Origin: Alcanivorax sp. DP30
Lineage (GTDB): Bacteria; Pseudomonadota; Gammaproteobacteria; Pseudomonadales; Alcanivoracaceae
NCBI RefSeq assembly: GCF_009882945.1
Contig: NZ_WTUY01000005.1
Span: 227,816-291,815, forward strand
DNA: 64,000 nucleotides
Direction: 5' to 3'
Shown in pieces: positions 1-8,813 of the stretch. Position numbers and translations under genes: made by a program. Numbering within the stretch: the stretch's first letter is position 1; every line of letters begins with the position of its first letter. The notes below the pieces were generated by a model. The model saw only the letters and a program-made list of their open reading frames with translations, searched no databases and had not been told where the DNA came from.

Positions 1-606
1 TGGAAGTGGCTGTTTATCTATCCGGAGCAGGGCATCGCCACCGTGAACGAGCTGGCGGCGCCGGTGGATCACCCGATCCGCTTCAAGATCACTGCGTCTA
101 CCATGATGAATTCCTTCTTCATTCCTGCCCTGGCCGGGCAGATCTATGCCATGGCGGGCATGGAAACCAAGCTGCATGGCGTGATTAACGAGCCGGGTGT
201 CTACAAGGGCTTCTCCGCCAATTACAGCGGTGCCGGCTATTCGCAGATGAAATTTGAATTCCACGGGCTCTCCGAGGCGGATTTTGATGCCTGGGTTGCC
301 CGGGTGAAAGCCAGCGAGGCAAACCTGGACCGGGCCGAGTACCTGGAGCTGGAGGTGCCAAGCATCGATGATCCGGTGAGCTTTTATGGCCAGGTCGACC
401 CGACGTTGTATCACGCCATCTTCAACCGTTGTGTGGAGCCGGGCCAAACCTGCATGGAAGACCTGATGTACCACAGTGGCATGGGCCAGCACGGCGGCCA
501 TCACGGTGACGAAGAGGCCGGCCATGAAGGCCACCAGAGCCATGAAACTCATGAGGGTCATCAAGGTCATGCCGACCATGCTCAGCATGGAGCCCACCAT
601 GACTAA
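1..606 (+). CDS. cyoA: Cytochrome bo3 ubiquinol oxidase subunit II, 5' end cut off by the window
   Basis: Open from the first base in frame 1, so this is the C-terminal 201 residues of CyoA. The visible part starts in the periplasmic cupredoxin-like domain ([20 protein letters not shown]-type segment [19 protein letters not shown]) that docks on subunit I. In the bo3 family this domain has lost the CuA ligands. Followed 38 bases later by cyoB in a cyoABCD operon. The last 44 or so residues are odd: they form a Gly/Glu/His-rich tail with 14 histidines ([17 protein letters not shown]) that E. coli CyoA lacks as far as I recall, and that may bind metal. Identity is secure from motifs and neighbours. 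Confidence 0.95.
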   Translation, partial: WKWLFIYPEQGIATVNELAAPVDHPIRFKITASTMMNSFFIPALAGQIYAMAGMETKLHGVINEPGVYKGFSANYSGAGYSQMKFEFHGLSEADFDAWVARVKASEANLDRAEYLELEVPSIDDPVSFYGQVDPTLYHAIFNRCVEPGQTCMEDLMYHSGMGQHGGHHGDEEAGHEGHQSHETHEGHQGHADHAQHGAHHD

Positions 607-644
607 GACCGAATTCCAGACCGCATACGCAACAGGTGCTGCCC

Positions 645-2645
645 ATGTTTGAGAACCTGGACCTGACCAAGCTGATCTTTGGTCGCCTGACCTGGGACGC
701 GATCCCGTTTCATGATCCGATCATCCTCGGCACCTTCGCGGTGGTGGCGGTGGGCGGTGTGGCCATGCTGGCTGCCATTACCCGCTACAAACTGTGGGGT
801 TACCTGTGGAACGAGTGGTTCACCACCATCGACCACAAGAAGATCGGCATCATGTACATCATCCTCGGCCTGGTGATGCTGCTGCGCGGCTTTGCCGACG
901 CCATCATGATGCGTCTGCATCAGGCCATGGCCTTCGGTGATGCCACCGGCTACCTGCCGCCCCACCACTACGACCAGATCTTCACCGCCCACGGCGTGAT
1001 CATGATTTTCTTCGTGGCCATGCCGCTGGTCACCGGGATCATGAACTACCTGATTCCGTTGCAGATCGGCACCCGTGATGTGGCCTTCCCGTTCCTGAAC
1101 AACTTCAGCTTCTGGATGACCACCGGTGGTGCCGTGCTGATGATGGCATCACTGTTTGTGGGTGAGTTTGCCAAGACCGGCTGGTTGGCCTATCCGCCGC
1201 TATCGGGCATCTTGCAGAGCCCCGGGGTGGGGGTGGATTACTACATCTGGGCCCTGCAGATTGCCGGTGTCGGTACCCTGTTGTCGGGTGTGAACCTGCT
1301 GGTGACCATCGTCAAGATGCGTGCTCCGGGCATGACCCTGATGAAGATGCCGGTATTCACCTGGACATCCCTGTGCACCAACGTATTGATCGTGGCGGCG
1401 TTCCCGGTACTGACCGCGGTGCTGGGCATGCTGACCATGGACCGCTACCTGGATACGGCTTTCTTCACCAATGATCTGGGCGGTAACGCCATGATGTACG
1501 TGAACCTGATCTGGATCTGGGGCCACCCGGAGGTGTACATCCTGATCCTGCCGGTGTTCGGTATCTTCTCCGAGATCGTGGCCACCTACAGCCGCAAGCC
1601 GCTGTTCGGTTACACCTCCATGGTCTATGCCACCGTGGTGATTACCGTGCTGTCTTACCTGGTCTGGCTGCATCACTTTTTCACCATGGGCTCGGGGGCC
1701 AGCGTGAACTCGTTCTTCGGGATCACCACCATGATTATCTCGATTCCGACAGGTGCGAAGATCTTCAACTGGCTGTTCACCATGTTCCGTGGCCGCATCC
1801 GCTTTGATGTGCCGATGCTGTGGACCTTGGGCTTCATGGTCACCTTCGTGATCGGTGGCATGACCGGGGTGTTGCTGGCGGTGCCGCCGGTGGATTTCGT
1901 GCTGCACAACAGCCTGTTCCTGATTGCCCACTTCCATAACGTGATCATCGGTGGTGTGCTGTTCGGTCTGTTTGCCGGCATCACCTACTGGTTCCCCAAG
2001 GCCACCGGTTACAAGCTGGACGAGTTCTGGGGCAAGATGTCGTTCTGGTTCTGGTTGATCGGTTTTTACTTCGCCTTCATGCCGCTGTATGTGCTTGGCC
2101 TGATGGGCGTGACCCGTCGTGTCAGCCACTTCGAGGATCAGTCCCTGCAGATCTGGTTCCAGATCGCCGCCTTCGGTGCGGTATTGATTGCCGTGGGTAT
2201 CGCTGCCTTCATCATTCAGCTGGTGGTGAGCTTCAAGCGCCGCGAAGCCCTGAAGGATGAAACCGGTGATCCGTGGGATGGCCGTACCCTGGAGTGGTCC
2301 ACGTCGTCACCGCCGCCGCCGTACAACTTTGCGTTCACCCCGCAGGTGCACGATCTGGATGCCTGGTGGCAGATGAAGCAACACGGCTTCCAGCGTCCTG
2401 AATCCGGCTTTATCCCGATTCACATGCCCAAGGGCACCTGGGCCGGCATCGTGCTCTCCGGTATCAGTGTGGTGTGCGGCTTCGCCCTGATCTGGCACAT
2501 GTGGCTGCTGGCTGGCGTGTCCTTCGTGGGCCTGATCGCCACTGCCATTTACCACACCTTCGATTACGACCGTGACTACTACATCCCGGCGGAAGAAGTA
2601 GAGCGGATTGAAGCGGAACGTACACGGGTGCTTGCCAATGTCTGA
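645..2645 (+). CDS. cyoB: Cytochrome bo3 ubiquinol oxidase subunit I
   Basis: Subunit I of the heme-copper quinol oxidase: reduces O2 at the heme o3-CuB centre and pumps protons across the inner membrane. 666 residues with about 15 hydrophobic segments. Visible family marks include [13 protein letters not shown] near the N terminus, the low-spin heme ligand region [11 protein letters not shown], the CuB ligand helix [12 protein letters not shown] and the heme ligand region [12 protein letters not shown] at 645 is chosen because E. coli CyoB starts at the equivalent place; an in-frame GTG at 636 would add three residues. It overlaps cyoC by 8 bases. Confidence 0.96.
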   Translation: MFENLDLTKLIFGRLTWDAIPFHDPIILGTFAVVAVGGVAMLAAITRYKLWGYLWNEWFTTIDHKKIGIMYIILGLVMLLRGFADAIMMRLHQAMAFGDATGYLPPHHYDQIFTAHGVIMIFFVAMPLVTGIMNYLIPLQIGTRDVAFPFLNNFSFWMTTGGAVLMMASLFVGEFAKTGWLAYPPLSGILQSPGVGVDYYIWALQIAGVGTLLSGVNLLVTIVKMRAPGMTLMKMPVFTWTSLCTNVLIVAAFPVLTAVLGMLTMDRYLDTAFFTNDLGGNAMMYVNLIWIWGHPEVYILILPVFGIFSEIVATYSRKPLFGYTSMVYATVVITVLSYLVWLHHFFTMGSGASVNSFFGITTMIISIPTGAKIFNWLFTMFRGRIRFDVPMLWTLGFMVTFVIGGMTGVLLAVPPVDFVLHNSLFLIAHFHNVIIGGVLFGLFAGITYWFPKATGYKLDEFWGKMSFWFWLIGFYFAFMPLYVLGLMGVTRRVSHFEDQSLQIWFQIAAFGAVLIAVGIAAFIIQLVVSFKRREALKDETGDPWDGRTLEWSTSSPPPPYNFAFTPQVHDLDAWWQMKQHGFQRPESGFIPIHMPKGTWAGIVLSGISVVCGFALIWHMWLLAGVSFVGLIATAIYHTFDYDRDYYIPAEEVERIEAERTRVLANV

Positions 2646-3267
2646 TAACACCATGACTGCCAACACGCAGAAGGCCCCGCTGGAATTTCTCGTGAAGGGG
2701 GATCACCACCCCCAGAACGGCACCTTGCTGGGCTTCTGGATCTACCTGATGAGCGACTGCCTGATCTTCGCTTGTCTGTTTGCCACCTACGGGGTGCTCG
2801 GCCGCAGCTATGCGGGCGGGCCCACCGGCATGGAACTGTTTGACCTGAACCTGATCGCCATCAGTACCTCGCTGCTGCTGGTGTCATCCATCACCTATGG
2901 CTTTGCCATGCTGCAGATGCAGGCCAACAAGGTGAAAGGCACCATGTTCTGGCTGGCCGTTACCGGTCTGTTGGGCGCGGGCTTCCTGGGGCTGGAAGTG
3001 TATGAATTCCATCACCTGATTCATGCGGGCGCCGGTCCGCAGACCAGTGGTTTCTGGACGGCGTTCTTTGCGCTGGTGGGCACCCATGGTCTGCACGTGT
3101 TCTTTGGCATCGTGTGGCTGGTGACCCTGCTGTTCCAGCTGAAGAAGCATGGCCTGATTCCGGCCAACAAGCGTCGCGTATTCTGCCTGTCCATGTTCTG
3201 GCATTTCCTGGATGTGGTCTGGATCGGCGTCTTCACCTTCGTTTACCTGATGGGAGTGCTGCCATGA
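2638..3267 (+). CDS. cyoC: Cytochrome bo3 ubiquinol oxidase subunit III
   Basis: 209 residues with five predicted membrane helices, the usual size for CyoC. Subunit III does not bind redox centres and stabilises the complex. Typical segments are [20 protein letters not shown] near the N terminus, [13 protein letters not shown] and the final [18 protein letters not shown]. The start at 2638 lies inside the end of cyoB and gives translational coupling; ATG 2653 is an alternative five codons later. The stop codon overlaps the cyoD start (ATGA at 3264). Confidence 0.95.
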   Translation: MSDNTMTANTQKAPLEFLVKGDHHPQNGTLLGFWIYLMSDCLIFACLFATYGVLGRSYAGGPTGMELFDLNLIAISTSLLLVSSITYGFAMLQMQANKVKGTMFWLAVTGLLGAGFLGLEVYEFHHLIHAGAGPQTSGFWTAFFALVGTHGLHVFFGIVWLVTLLFQLKKHGLIPANKRRVFCLSMFWHFLDVVWIGVFTFVYLMGVLP

Positions 3268-3620
3268 GTGAGCATACACACGATCATGACCACCACGAGG
3301 CGGAAGGTCCCCACGTTTCCCTGAAGGAATACGTTACCGGCTTTGTGTTGGCGGTGTTTCTTACCGTGATCCCGTTCTGGGTGGTGATGGGCAATGTATT
3401 CGAAAGCTCCACCACCACTGCTATCGTGATCCTGGCGTTTGCATTGGTGCAGATCATCGTCCACATGGTGTATTTCCTGCACATGAACTTCCATTCGGAA
3501 GGCGGCTGGAACATGCTGGCGCTGATATTCACCCTGATCCTGGTGTTCATCACCCTCGCCGGCTCCCTGTGGGTGATGCACAACCTGAACGTGAACATGA
3601 TGCCGGGCATGATGAACTAG
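3264..3620 (+). CDS. cyoD: Cytochrome bo3 ubiquinol oxidase subunit IV
   Basis: 118 residues with three membrane helices, as in the CyoD family (PF03626-type), which helps assemble CuB and subunit I. The start ATG overlaps the cyoC stop by four bases, so translation is probably coupled. The N terminus before the first helix is His-rich (EHTHDHDHHEAEGPH), which pairs oddly with the His-rich tail of CyoA in the same complex. The helix VQIIVHMVYFLHM is typical of the family. It is the last oxidase gene; an inverted repeat follows at 3638-3708. Confidence 0.93.
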   Translation: MSEHTHDHDHHEAEGPHVSLKEYVTGFVLAVFLTVIPFWVVMGNVFESSTTTAIVILAFALVQIIVHMVYFLHMNFHSEGGWNMLALIFTLILVFITLAGSLWVMHNLNVNMMPGMMN

Positions 3621-3637
3621 GGTTCCGGTTGTTCCCG

Positions 3638-3708
3638 CTGTGGGAGCTTGCCTGCAAGCGATTGTCTACCTTGCCAGGTAAGTATCGCTTGCAGGCAAGC
3701 TCCCACAG
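3638..3708. repeat. Pair of inverted REP-like elements, perfect 25-bp arms
   Basis: Arms 3638-3662 and 3684-3708 are exact reverse complements over 25 bases, separated by 21 bases. Each arm also contains its own palindrome, GCTTGC-CT-GCAAGC, as expected for REP elements, so the pair resembles a REPIN/BIME. The spacer holds a small ACCT-TGCC-AGGT hairpin. It sits between cyoD and the SURF1 gene and could act as a processing or partial termination site. Related single copies lie near 6481 and 7734. No RAYT transposase gene is in the window. Confidence 0.8.
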
Positions 3709-3752
3709 GTTCTTAACAGCTTCCTTCCCCCCACGTTTGAAGAGGCATGACC

Positions 3753-4454
3753 ATGGCTCGTCGGCGTTTTCTCTCTTTCCTGTTTCTGTTACTGGCGGCC
3801 GTGGCGTTTGCCGGCTTTATGGCGTTGGGCGTGTGGCAGGTGAAGCGACTGGCCTGGAAGGAAGACCTGATTGCCCGGGTGGACGCGCGGGTGCATGCCG
3901 AGCCGGTCGCGGCGCCTGTGCAGCGGGGCTGGCCTGAGGTCAGTGAAGCAACCCATGAATATCTGCATGTCCTTGTCCGTGGTGAGTATCGCGCGGATGC
4001 CGTGTCATTGGTGGCGGCGGCGACGGAGGAAGGCCAGGGCTATTGGGTGATGGCGCCGCTACAGCAGGAGGACGGAAGCTGGGTGTACATCAACCAGGGG
4101 TTTGTGCCGCAGGCGCAGCGCGAGGCCGCCCAGTCGGGTACGTTCACTCCTGAGGGTGTGCTTACTGTGACCGGTCTGCTGCGTCTCGGTCATCCCGGTG
4201 GTGGTGTGCTGCGTGACAATGTGCCGGCAGAAAATCGCTGGTATTCCCGGGATGTGGAGGCCATGGCCGCCACGCAAGGGCTGTCCCCGGTGGCGCCGTA
4301 TTTCATTGATGCATCAGCGACGCAGGCCCCGCTTCCTGTCGGTGGCCTCACCGTGATTCGTTTTCCCAACAACCATCTGGTGTATGCGATTACCTGGTTT
4401 GCCCTGGCGCTGGGTGTGGTGCTGGCGGTGGTGCTGGTGTTTCGCCATCGCTGA
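3753..4454 (+). CDS. SURF1 family cytochrome oxidase biogenesis protein
   Basis: 233 residues with the SURF1 layout: one N-terminal membrane helix (about residues 8-27), the family motif MALGVWQVKRLAWKEDLI directly after it, a periplasmic domain, and a second helix at the C terminus (FALALGVVLAVVLVF). SURF1 proteins help insert heme a or o into subunit I of heme-copper oxidases. Its place right after cyoABCD suggests it serves the bo3 oxidase. GAAGAGG at 3739-3745 is well spaced for ATG 3753; ATG 3747 is too close, so the later start is preferred. Confidence 0.88.
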   Translation: MARRRFLSFLFLLLAAVAFAGFMALGVWQVKRLAWKEDLIARVDARVHAEPVAAPVQRGWPEVSEATHEYLHVLVRGEYRADAVSLVAAATEEGQGYWVMAPLQQEDGSWVYINQGFVPQAQREAAQSGTFTPEGVLTVTGLLRLGHPGGGVLRDNVPAENRWYSRDVEAMAATQGLSPVAPYFIDASATQAPLPVGGLTVIRFPNNHLVYAITWFALALGVVLAVVLVFRHR

Positions 4455-4486
4455 CGCTTTCACGTTGAAGCCGTTACACTGGATGC

Positions 4487-5827
4487 ATGGATATGAGCAC
4501 AACCACTGACTCCGCCAGCCGGCACCCGCTCTCTGCCCTGCGCAATGCGTTGGGTAGCGGCAGCGATGATGCTGCCGGTCGCAAGAACCTGCAGCTGCTG
4601 ATCCAGCTACGCTGGATCGCCATGTTTGGCCAGTTCGCCACCATTCTGGTGGTGCACTTCGGTCTGGGCGTTGCCCTGCCGGTATTCAACATGCTCATCG
4701 TGTTGTTCGGCCTGTTGCTGTTCAACGCCCTGAGTATGCTGCGTTTGCGGGTTCGTCGCCCCATTGGCAACACTGAACTGTTCCTGTCTCTGCTGGTGGA
4801 TGTGGGCACCCTTACCATGCTGCTGTTCCTCAGTGGTGGCGCCACCAATCCCTTTGTGTTCCTGTTTCTGTTGCAGGTGATTCTCGGTGCGGTGCTGCTG
4901 GAAGCCTGGTCCACCTGGGTGATCCTGATCGTCACTAGCTTGTGCTTCGGCTGGCTGGCCTGGTACGGGCATCCGCTGCCCATGCCGCTGGATCATTCCA
5001 AGGGGCTGTTCAGTCTCTACATCGAAGGCATGTTGATCTGCTTTGTGCTTAACGGTGGCCTGCTGGTGATCTTTATCAACCGCATCAACCGTAACAAGCG
5101 TCAGCGGGATGAGCGTCTGGCGGAGCTGCGTCAGCGTGCTGCGGAGGAAGAGCACATTGTCCGTATGGGGCTGCTGGCGTCTGGGGCCGCCCATGAGCTG
5201 GGTACGCCGCTGGCGACGTTGTCGGTGATTCTGGGTGACTGGAAGCACATGGCGCCGTTCAAGAATGATCCGGACATGGCCCAGGAAATTGCCGAGATGC
5301 AGACCCAGGTGCTGCGCTGCAAATCCATCGTCAGCGGTATCCTGCTCTCTGCCGGGGAGACCCGTGGTGAAGCCTCGGAAGAAACCACGGTGCGAGAATT
5401 CCTGGATGCGCTGGTGGAGGAATGGCGCGATACCCGTCCGGTGAAGGACTTCATCTACATGAATGACTTCGGAGCGGATCTGCGGATTGTCTCCGACGAT
5501 GCGCTCAAGCAGAGCATTCATAACGTACTGGATAATGCCCTGGAGGCGTCGCCGAACTGGGTGCGGCTGGATGTGCACCGGGAAGACGATACCTTGCTGA
5601 TTTCGGTGACGGATCGTGGTCCCGGTTTCCCGGAGGATATGCTCGACAGCATCGGTCGGCCGTATCAGTCCACCAAGGGGCGACCCGGTAGCGGCCTTGG
5701 TCTGTTTTTGGTGATGAATGTATTGCGGACCCTGGGCGGCAATCTGCGTGCCCGTAACCTGGTGCAGGGTGGTGCACTGGTGACATTGTCATTGCCGCTG
5801 AACACGGTAACGCTGGAACAGGAGTGA
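4487..5827 (+). CDS. regB: RegB/PrrB/RoxS-family redox sensor histidine kinase
   Basis: 446 residues. Six or so membrane helices in residues 35-200 carry the quinone-binding signature GGATNPF (117-123) that marks the RegB family. The dimerization helix has the H-box GAAHELGTPLATL with His236. A cysteine at about 278 (VLRCKSIV) sits where RegB has its redox-active cysteine. N, G1 and G2 boxes are intact (NVLDNALEAS, DRGPGF, GSGLGLFL). RegB senses the quinone pool and controls oxidases and other redox genes. It overlaps the response regulator frame at its stop and follows the bo3 oxidase, a likely target. It could equally be called prrB or roxS. Confidence 0.9.
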   Translation: MDMSTTTDSASRHPLSALRNALGSGSDDAAGRKNLQLLIQLRWIAMFGQFATILVVHFGLGVALPVFNMLIVLFGLLLFNALSMLRLRVRRPIGNTELFLSLLVDVGTLTMLLFLSGGATNPFVFLFLLQVILGAVLLEAWSTWVILIVTSLCFGWLAWYGHPLPMPLDHSKGLFSLYIEGMLICFVLNGGLLVIFINRINRNKRQRDERLAELRQRAAEEEHIVRMGLLASGAAHELGTPLATLSVILGDWKHMAPFKNDPDMAQEIAEMQTQVLRCKSIVSGILLSAGETRGEASEETTVREFLDALVEEWRDTRPVKDFIYMNDFGADLRIVSDDALKQSIHNVLDNALEASPNWVRLDVHREDDTLLISVTDRGPGFPEDMLDSIGRPYQSTKGRPGSGLGLFLVMNVLRTLGGNLRARNLVQGGALVTLSLPLNTVTLEQE

Positions 5828-5829
5828 AC

Positions 5830-6381
5830 ATGTCTGATCCCATCGAGAACGAAGAACGCCTGTTGCTCATCGTTGAAGATGATGAAGCCTTTGCCCGCAC
5901 TCTGGGGCGCTCTTTCGAGCGTCGCGGTTACACCGTGGTCACGGCGGACAGTCATGAGGCGATGGAAGCGGTGCTCAAGACACATAATCCCGGTTATGCG
6001 GTGGTGGATCTCAAGATCAAGGGTGAGGCGTCTGGCCTTGCCTGCGTGCAGACCCTGCACCAGCATAATGAAGAGACACTGATCGTGGTACTCACCGGCT
6101 ACGCCAGCATTGCCACGGCGGTGGAAGCGGTGAAGCTGGGCGCCTGTCATTACCTGGCCAAGCCTTCCAACACGGATGATATTGAGGATGCCTTTCTGCG
6201 TGCAGAAGGGAGCACGGATGTGGCGCTCACCGCGCGCTCATCGGACCTGAAAACCCTTGAATGGGAACGAATTCACGAAACTCTGGCCGAAACCGGTTTT
6301 AATATTTCCGAAACCGCCCGCCGGTTGGGCATGCACCGCCGCACTCTGGCCCGCAAGCTGGAAAAACAGCGGGTCAAGTAA
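5830..6381 (+). CDS. regA: RegA/PrrA/RoxR-family response regulator
   Basis: 183 residues: receiver domain with acidic pocket VEDDEAF and phospho-acceptor Asp60 (VVDLKIKGEASGL), the linker typical of RegA, and a short Fis-like HTH at the C terminus (NISETARRLGMHRRTLARKL). The partner kinase is directly upstream. ATG 5830 is chosen because AGGAG at 5819-5823 is spaced six bases from it; a GTG at 5824 overlaps the kinase stop. RegA activates or represses terminal oxidase, carbon and nitrogen genes according to redox state in proteobacteria. Convergent with the DUF3301 gene across a repeat-rich gap. Confidence 0.9.
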   Translation: MSDPIENEERLLLIVEDDEAFARTLGRSFERRGYTVVTADSHEAMEAVLKTHNPGYAVVDLKIKGEASGLACVQTLHQHNEETLIVVLTGYASIATAVEAVKLGACHYLAKPSNTDDIEDAFLRAEGSTDVALTARSSDLKTLEWERIHETLAETGFNISETARRLGMHRRTLARKLEKQRVK

Positions 6382-6384
6382 AGC

Positions 6385-6660
6385 AATTAATAGTTAACAG
6401 TGAATAATTAATAGCTAAATTCAGAATCAAATTCCTTTTTTGCGTGCAGGCACGCACCCACAATTGGCAGGATGTTCTTCTGTAGGAGGTTGCCTGCAAG
6501 CGATCCGAGCGACAGCGAGGGACAGGGTTCGAGTTTCGAGTAGCGAGTTCGAAAGGCAAATCTCGAACCTGGACAGGCCAGGTTATCGCAACTCGAAACT
6601 CCTGCCTCGCTGCTGACGTTGGCAATCGCGCCGCCAGCGACGCTCCTACGGCGGAGGCGT
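6385..6660. repeat. Repeat-rich gap: AT-rich arm plus REP-like and GAGTTTCGAG mosaics
   Basis: 6385-6416 is a copy of the AT-rich arm family in its A-rich variant (AATTAATAGTTAACAGTG, then AATAATTAATAG), four bases after the regA stop. From 6481 a REP-like sequence (GTTGCCTGCAAGCGAT) begins; 6528-6600 holds TTCGAGTTTCGAG words in both orientations; 6613-6655 carries a distantly inverted end (CGCTCCTACG). No gene is visible here. Function unknown; the GAGTTTCGAG words recur near 7780, 32795, 43100 and 63315. Confidence 0.6.
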
Positions 6661-6671
6661 TCGTATGGGAG

Positions 6672-7013
6672 TCAGTGCAACCGTTCCGGTGGCGGGGTGT
6701 AGCGGTGGGGTGGCAGGTCAACGCGCTGGACGATGCCACCCATGACGATGGTGTGGCCCTGATAGCGCTCGCCACCGGTGACGGTAAATTCGAACCGGTA
6801 AATTCGGGTCACGCGCAGTTTGTCGTTGCCATCGCGCTGTAGTGTGAGTTTCACCAGCCCCACGGTCTCGTCGAGGAATTCCACCTGTTCCCGCTCGCAG
6901 TATTTGCGGGTGTAGACCAGCGCCCGTTCGCGAATGCCGTGGGCGCGCCAGAACAGGGCGGCGATGATGACCAGGGTGGTCACCATCAAGATGTCGCTTA
7001 AATCCAGATTCAC
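6672..7013 (-). CDS. DUF3301 family protein, single-pass membrane
   Basis: 113 residues. One N-terminal membrane helix (DILMVTTLVIIAALFW) followed by a soluble domain with YTRKYCEREQVEFLD and YRFEFTVTG, the DUF3301 pattern. GTG at 7013 overlaps the stop of the upstream DUF1415 gene (GTGA), which supports coupling and gives the usual N terminus (MNLDLSDIL). Function unknown. The two-gene order DUF1415-DUF3301 is, as I recall, common in gammaproteobacteria. Confidence 0.8.
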   Translation of the reverse strand: MNLDLSDILMVTTLVIIAALFWRAHGIRERALVYTRKYCEREQVEFLDETVGLVKLTLQRDGNDKLRVTRIYRFEFTVTGGERYQGHTIVMGGIVQRVDLPPHRYTPPPERLH

Positions 7014-7576
7014 CGCGTTGCTCCCGGCAGGCCGCCGAACAGGCTGACCCACTGCGTTTCGGTCAGGTTTTCCAGGGTATCCATGTTGCGCTCGGGGATG
7101 GCTTGCGGATCTGGATAGCTGGCCAGCCCTTGCTCAAGGCTGTCTTCGCGAAGCAGGTGGAGAATGGGGAAAGGGGCGCGGTTGGTGTAGTTGCCCGGGT
7201 CATCCGCTTCGGTGTCGGCAAACTGGTAGGCCGGGTGGAAACTGGCGATCTGGAAGGTGCCCACCCATTCCTGTTGTTCCAGCAGGGCGTCGGCCAGATC
7301 CAGTACATCGTTGTAGTCGTAAAAGTCGTCCAGTTGGTCCGGGATGATCAGCAGGGTGGTGTCGATGGTACTGGCCGGGGTGTTGGCGAGTTTTTCCAGT
7401 TCGTCGTAGAGGTCCTGGAGCAGGGTTTCCACGTTGCGGCTGTCGCTGACTGCAAAGCGCACCTGTCCTTTCTGGAACGGCTTGCGGGCAAACGGACACA
7501 GGTTAAGGCCGATCACTACCTGTTCCAGCCACTGGCGGGTCTGGTTGATATAGCGGTTTTTTTCTACGTCGTTCAT
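7010..7576 (-). CDS. DUF1415 family protein
   Basis: 188 residues, full length for DUF1415. Recognised from VVIGLNLCPFARKPF near the N terminus, FHPAYQFADTEADDPGNYTN in the middle and NRAPFPILHLLRE. No membrane segment or signal peptide, so cytosolic. Function unknown; the conserved Cys in LNLCPFA is the only obvious candidate catalytic residue. Probably transcribed together with the DUF3301 gene that overlaps its end. Confidence 0.85.
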   Translation of the reverse strand: MNDVEKNRYINQTRQWLEQVVIGLNLCPFARKPFQKGQVRFAVSDSRNVETLLQDLYDELEKLANTPASTIDTTLLIIPDQLDDFYDYNDVLDLADALLEQQEWVGTFQIASFHPAYQFADTEADDPGNYTNRAPFPILHLLREDSLEQGLASYPDPQAIPERNMDTLENLTETQWVSLFGGLPGATR

Positions 7577-7976
7577 TCAGTGAAACGCTCTAAAAGTGTC
7601 GTAGGGCGGAAACTCCCTAAGGGGATCTCCGCCGCTGGGTGTTAACGGCGGAGATTGGCTGACGCCAATATCCACCCTGCGGGCAGTCGGTATGCCCGGT
7701 TTTGTGGGGGCTCTCTGTGCCCTTCAGGGTATACCTGCAAGCGATCCGAGCGACAGCGAGGCAAACAAGACGCGAGTTTCGAGTGACGAGTTTTGAAAGG
7801 CAAAACCCGGAACGTCCTGGTTGTTCAGGTTTTCCAACTCGTACCCGGTTACTCGCTTCTCTGGAATCCATACCTCGCCGAGGCCCGGATCGCGAGCAGG
7901 CTCGTTATTCGCTTCGCTCACCCTTCGGGCCGCACTACGTGCGTTTCTCCGCTACGCTACGTTCCTACAGTAAGCG
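7577..7976. other. 400-bp gap of mosaic repeats between MOSC and DUF1415 genes
   Basis: No gene seen. 7625-7655 forms a hairpin (ATCTCCGCCG against CGGCGGAGAT) followed by TTGGC-TGAC-GCCAA, resembling widespread GGCGGA-type palindromic repeats. 7734-7760 has a REP-like fragment (CCTGCAAGCGATCCGAGCGA) also present near 6490. 7780-7800 has GAGTTTCGAG words. 7838-7905 (ending in CTCTGGAATCCATACCTCGC) is related to the reverse complement of 43058-43110. The gap seems assembled from pieces of several dispersed families. Confidence 0.6.
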
Positions 7977-8432
7977 TTAGTCCGGTATTTCGATATCGTC
8001 GCCCACGCGCACCACCCCGGTGGACAGGATCTCACAACGCAGCCCGCCACGGCCCATAAAGGACTGGATAATGCGGGTGGGTGTCAGTTCGCCGGCCAGC
8101 AGTTTGCCGACCACGGAGCAGGGCTCACACAATTCGATACCGCGTACTCTCACCGGACCTACCATGAATTCGCGCCCTTCCAGGGCATTGAGATCCACCC
8201 CTTTGGTGACGATGTTGCGGCGCAGCTGATGCGGCTGGACTTCCTGGCCGAATTCATCGTTGAAGGCGTCCACGGCTTCGTGCTCGATCAGGGTCAGCTG
8301 TTCCTCAGGCTTGGTGTTGCGCTTGTAATGGCGGTCGCCGACGATGCCGCAGCCGGCACGCAGTTGCACGGCTTCATGGCCGGTCATGGGCCCGCGGGAT
8401 TCGTCAGCAGTGTAGAGGGCGACAATGTTCAT
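7977..8432 (-). CDS. MOSC domain-containing protein
   Basis: 151 residues forming a stand-alone MOSC domain. Marks are GCGIVGDRHY near residue 30, QLTLIEHEAVDAF, RRNIVTKGVDLNAL and the conserved cysteine in GIELCEPCSVVGKLL. MOSC domains come from the molybdenum cofactor sulfurase C-terminal domain and handle sulfur or Moco in sulfur-carrier or reductase roles. The substrate of this one cannot be told. Transcribed alone, away from trpE. Confidence 0.85.
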   Translation of the reverse strand: MNIVALYTADESRGPMTGHEAVQLRAGCGIVGDRHYKRNTKPEEQLTLIEHEAVDAFNDEFGQEVQPHQLRRNIVTKGVDLNALEGREFMVGPVRVRGIELCEPCSVVGKLLAGELTPTRIIQSFMGRGGLRCEILSTGVVRVGDDIEIPD

Positions 8433-8813
8433 GGTTTGGCATGCCTGACGCCGGAAGTCCGACGTCGGACGATCAATCTGTCCGGATGGTTGGTTATGAT
8501 TGTAGTCTACATGAGTGTGCGGGCGGTGAATTCAATCCTGCCTGCGAAAATCCCGTCAGGCATCCCGTGTCTGGCGCCGAGCGTTCACATTGACTACAAT
8601 TTTAGGCATCTTCCTGATGTGAGAAAGGACGTCCCCCCTTGGACTGTGCCCTGATCAACAGCTTTGCTTTCCTGTCCGCACCCGCCAGCTGGCGATGGTG
8701 ACGCTCCCCTGTGTCTGCGCTGATGCACTGACACGCCCCTTTTGCTCCATTTTTCTCTACAATCTGCGTTCTCGATATCGACCTGCCTGAAAAAGGTCGG
8801 ATAAGGAAAAAGC
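8433..8813. other. Gap between MOSC gene and trpE with trp leader region
   Basis: 381 bases without a convincing gene. 8455-8474 contains GTCCGACGTCGGAC, a copy of the GACGTCGGACG palindrome family found in the purD-purH gap. TACAAT at 8758-8763 resembles a -10 box in front of trpE, but I see no well-spaced -35 box. AAGGA at 8803-8807 is the trpE ribosome binding site. No attenuator with tandem Trp codons was found. Confidence 0.5.

Noticed and set aside
8619-8654. Possible trp leader peptide (VRKDVPPWTVP) before trpE
   Set aside because: Only one Trp codon, no ribosome site and no terminator/antiterminator pair close by, so attenuation is not supported.
8758-8763. TACAAT as -10 box of trpE
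   Set aside because: TTGCTC upstream is only 10 bases away and nothing fits at 16-18 bases, so I do not call a promoter.
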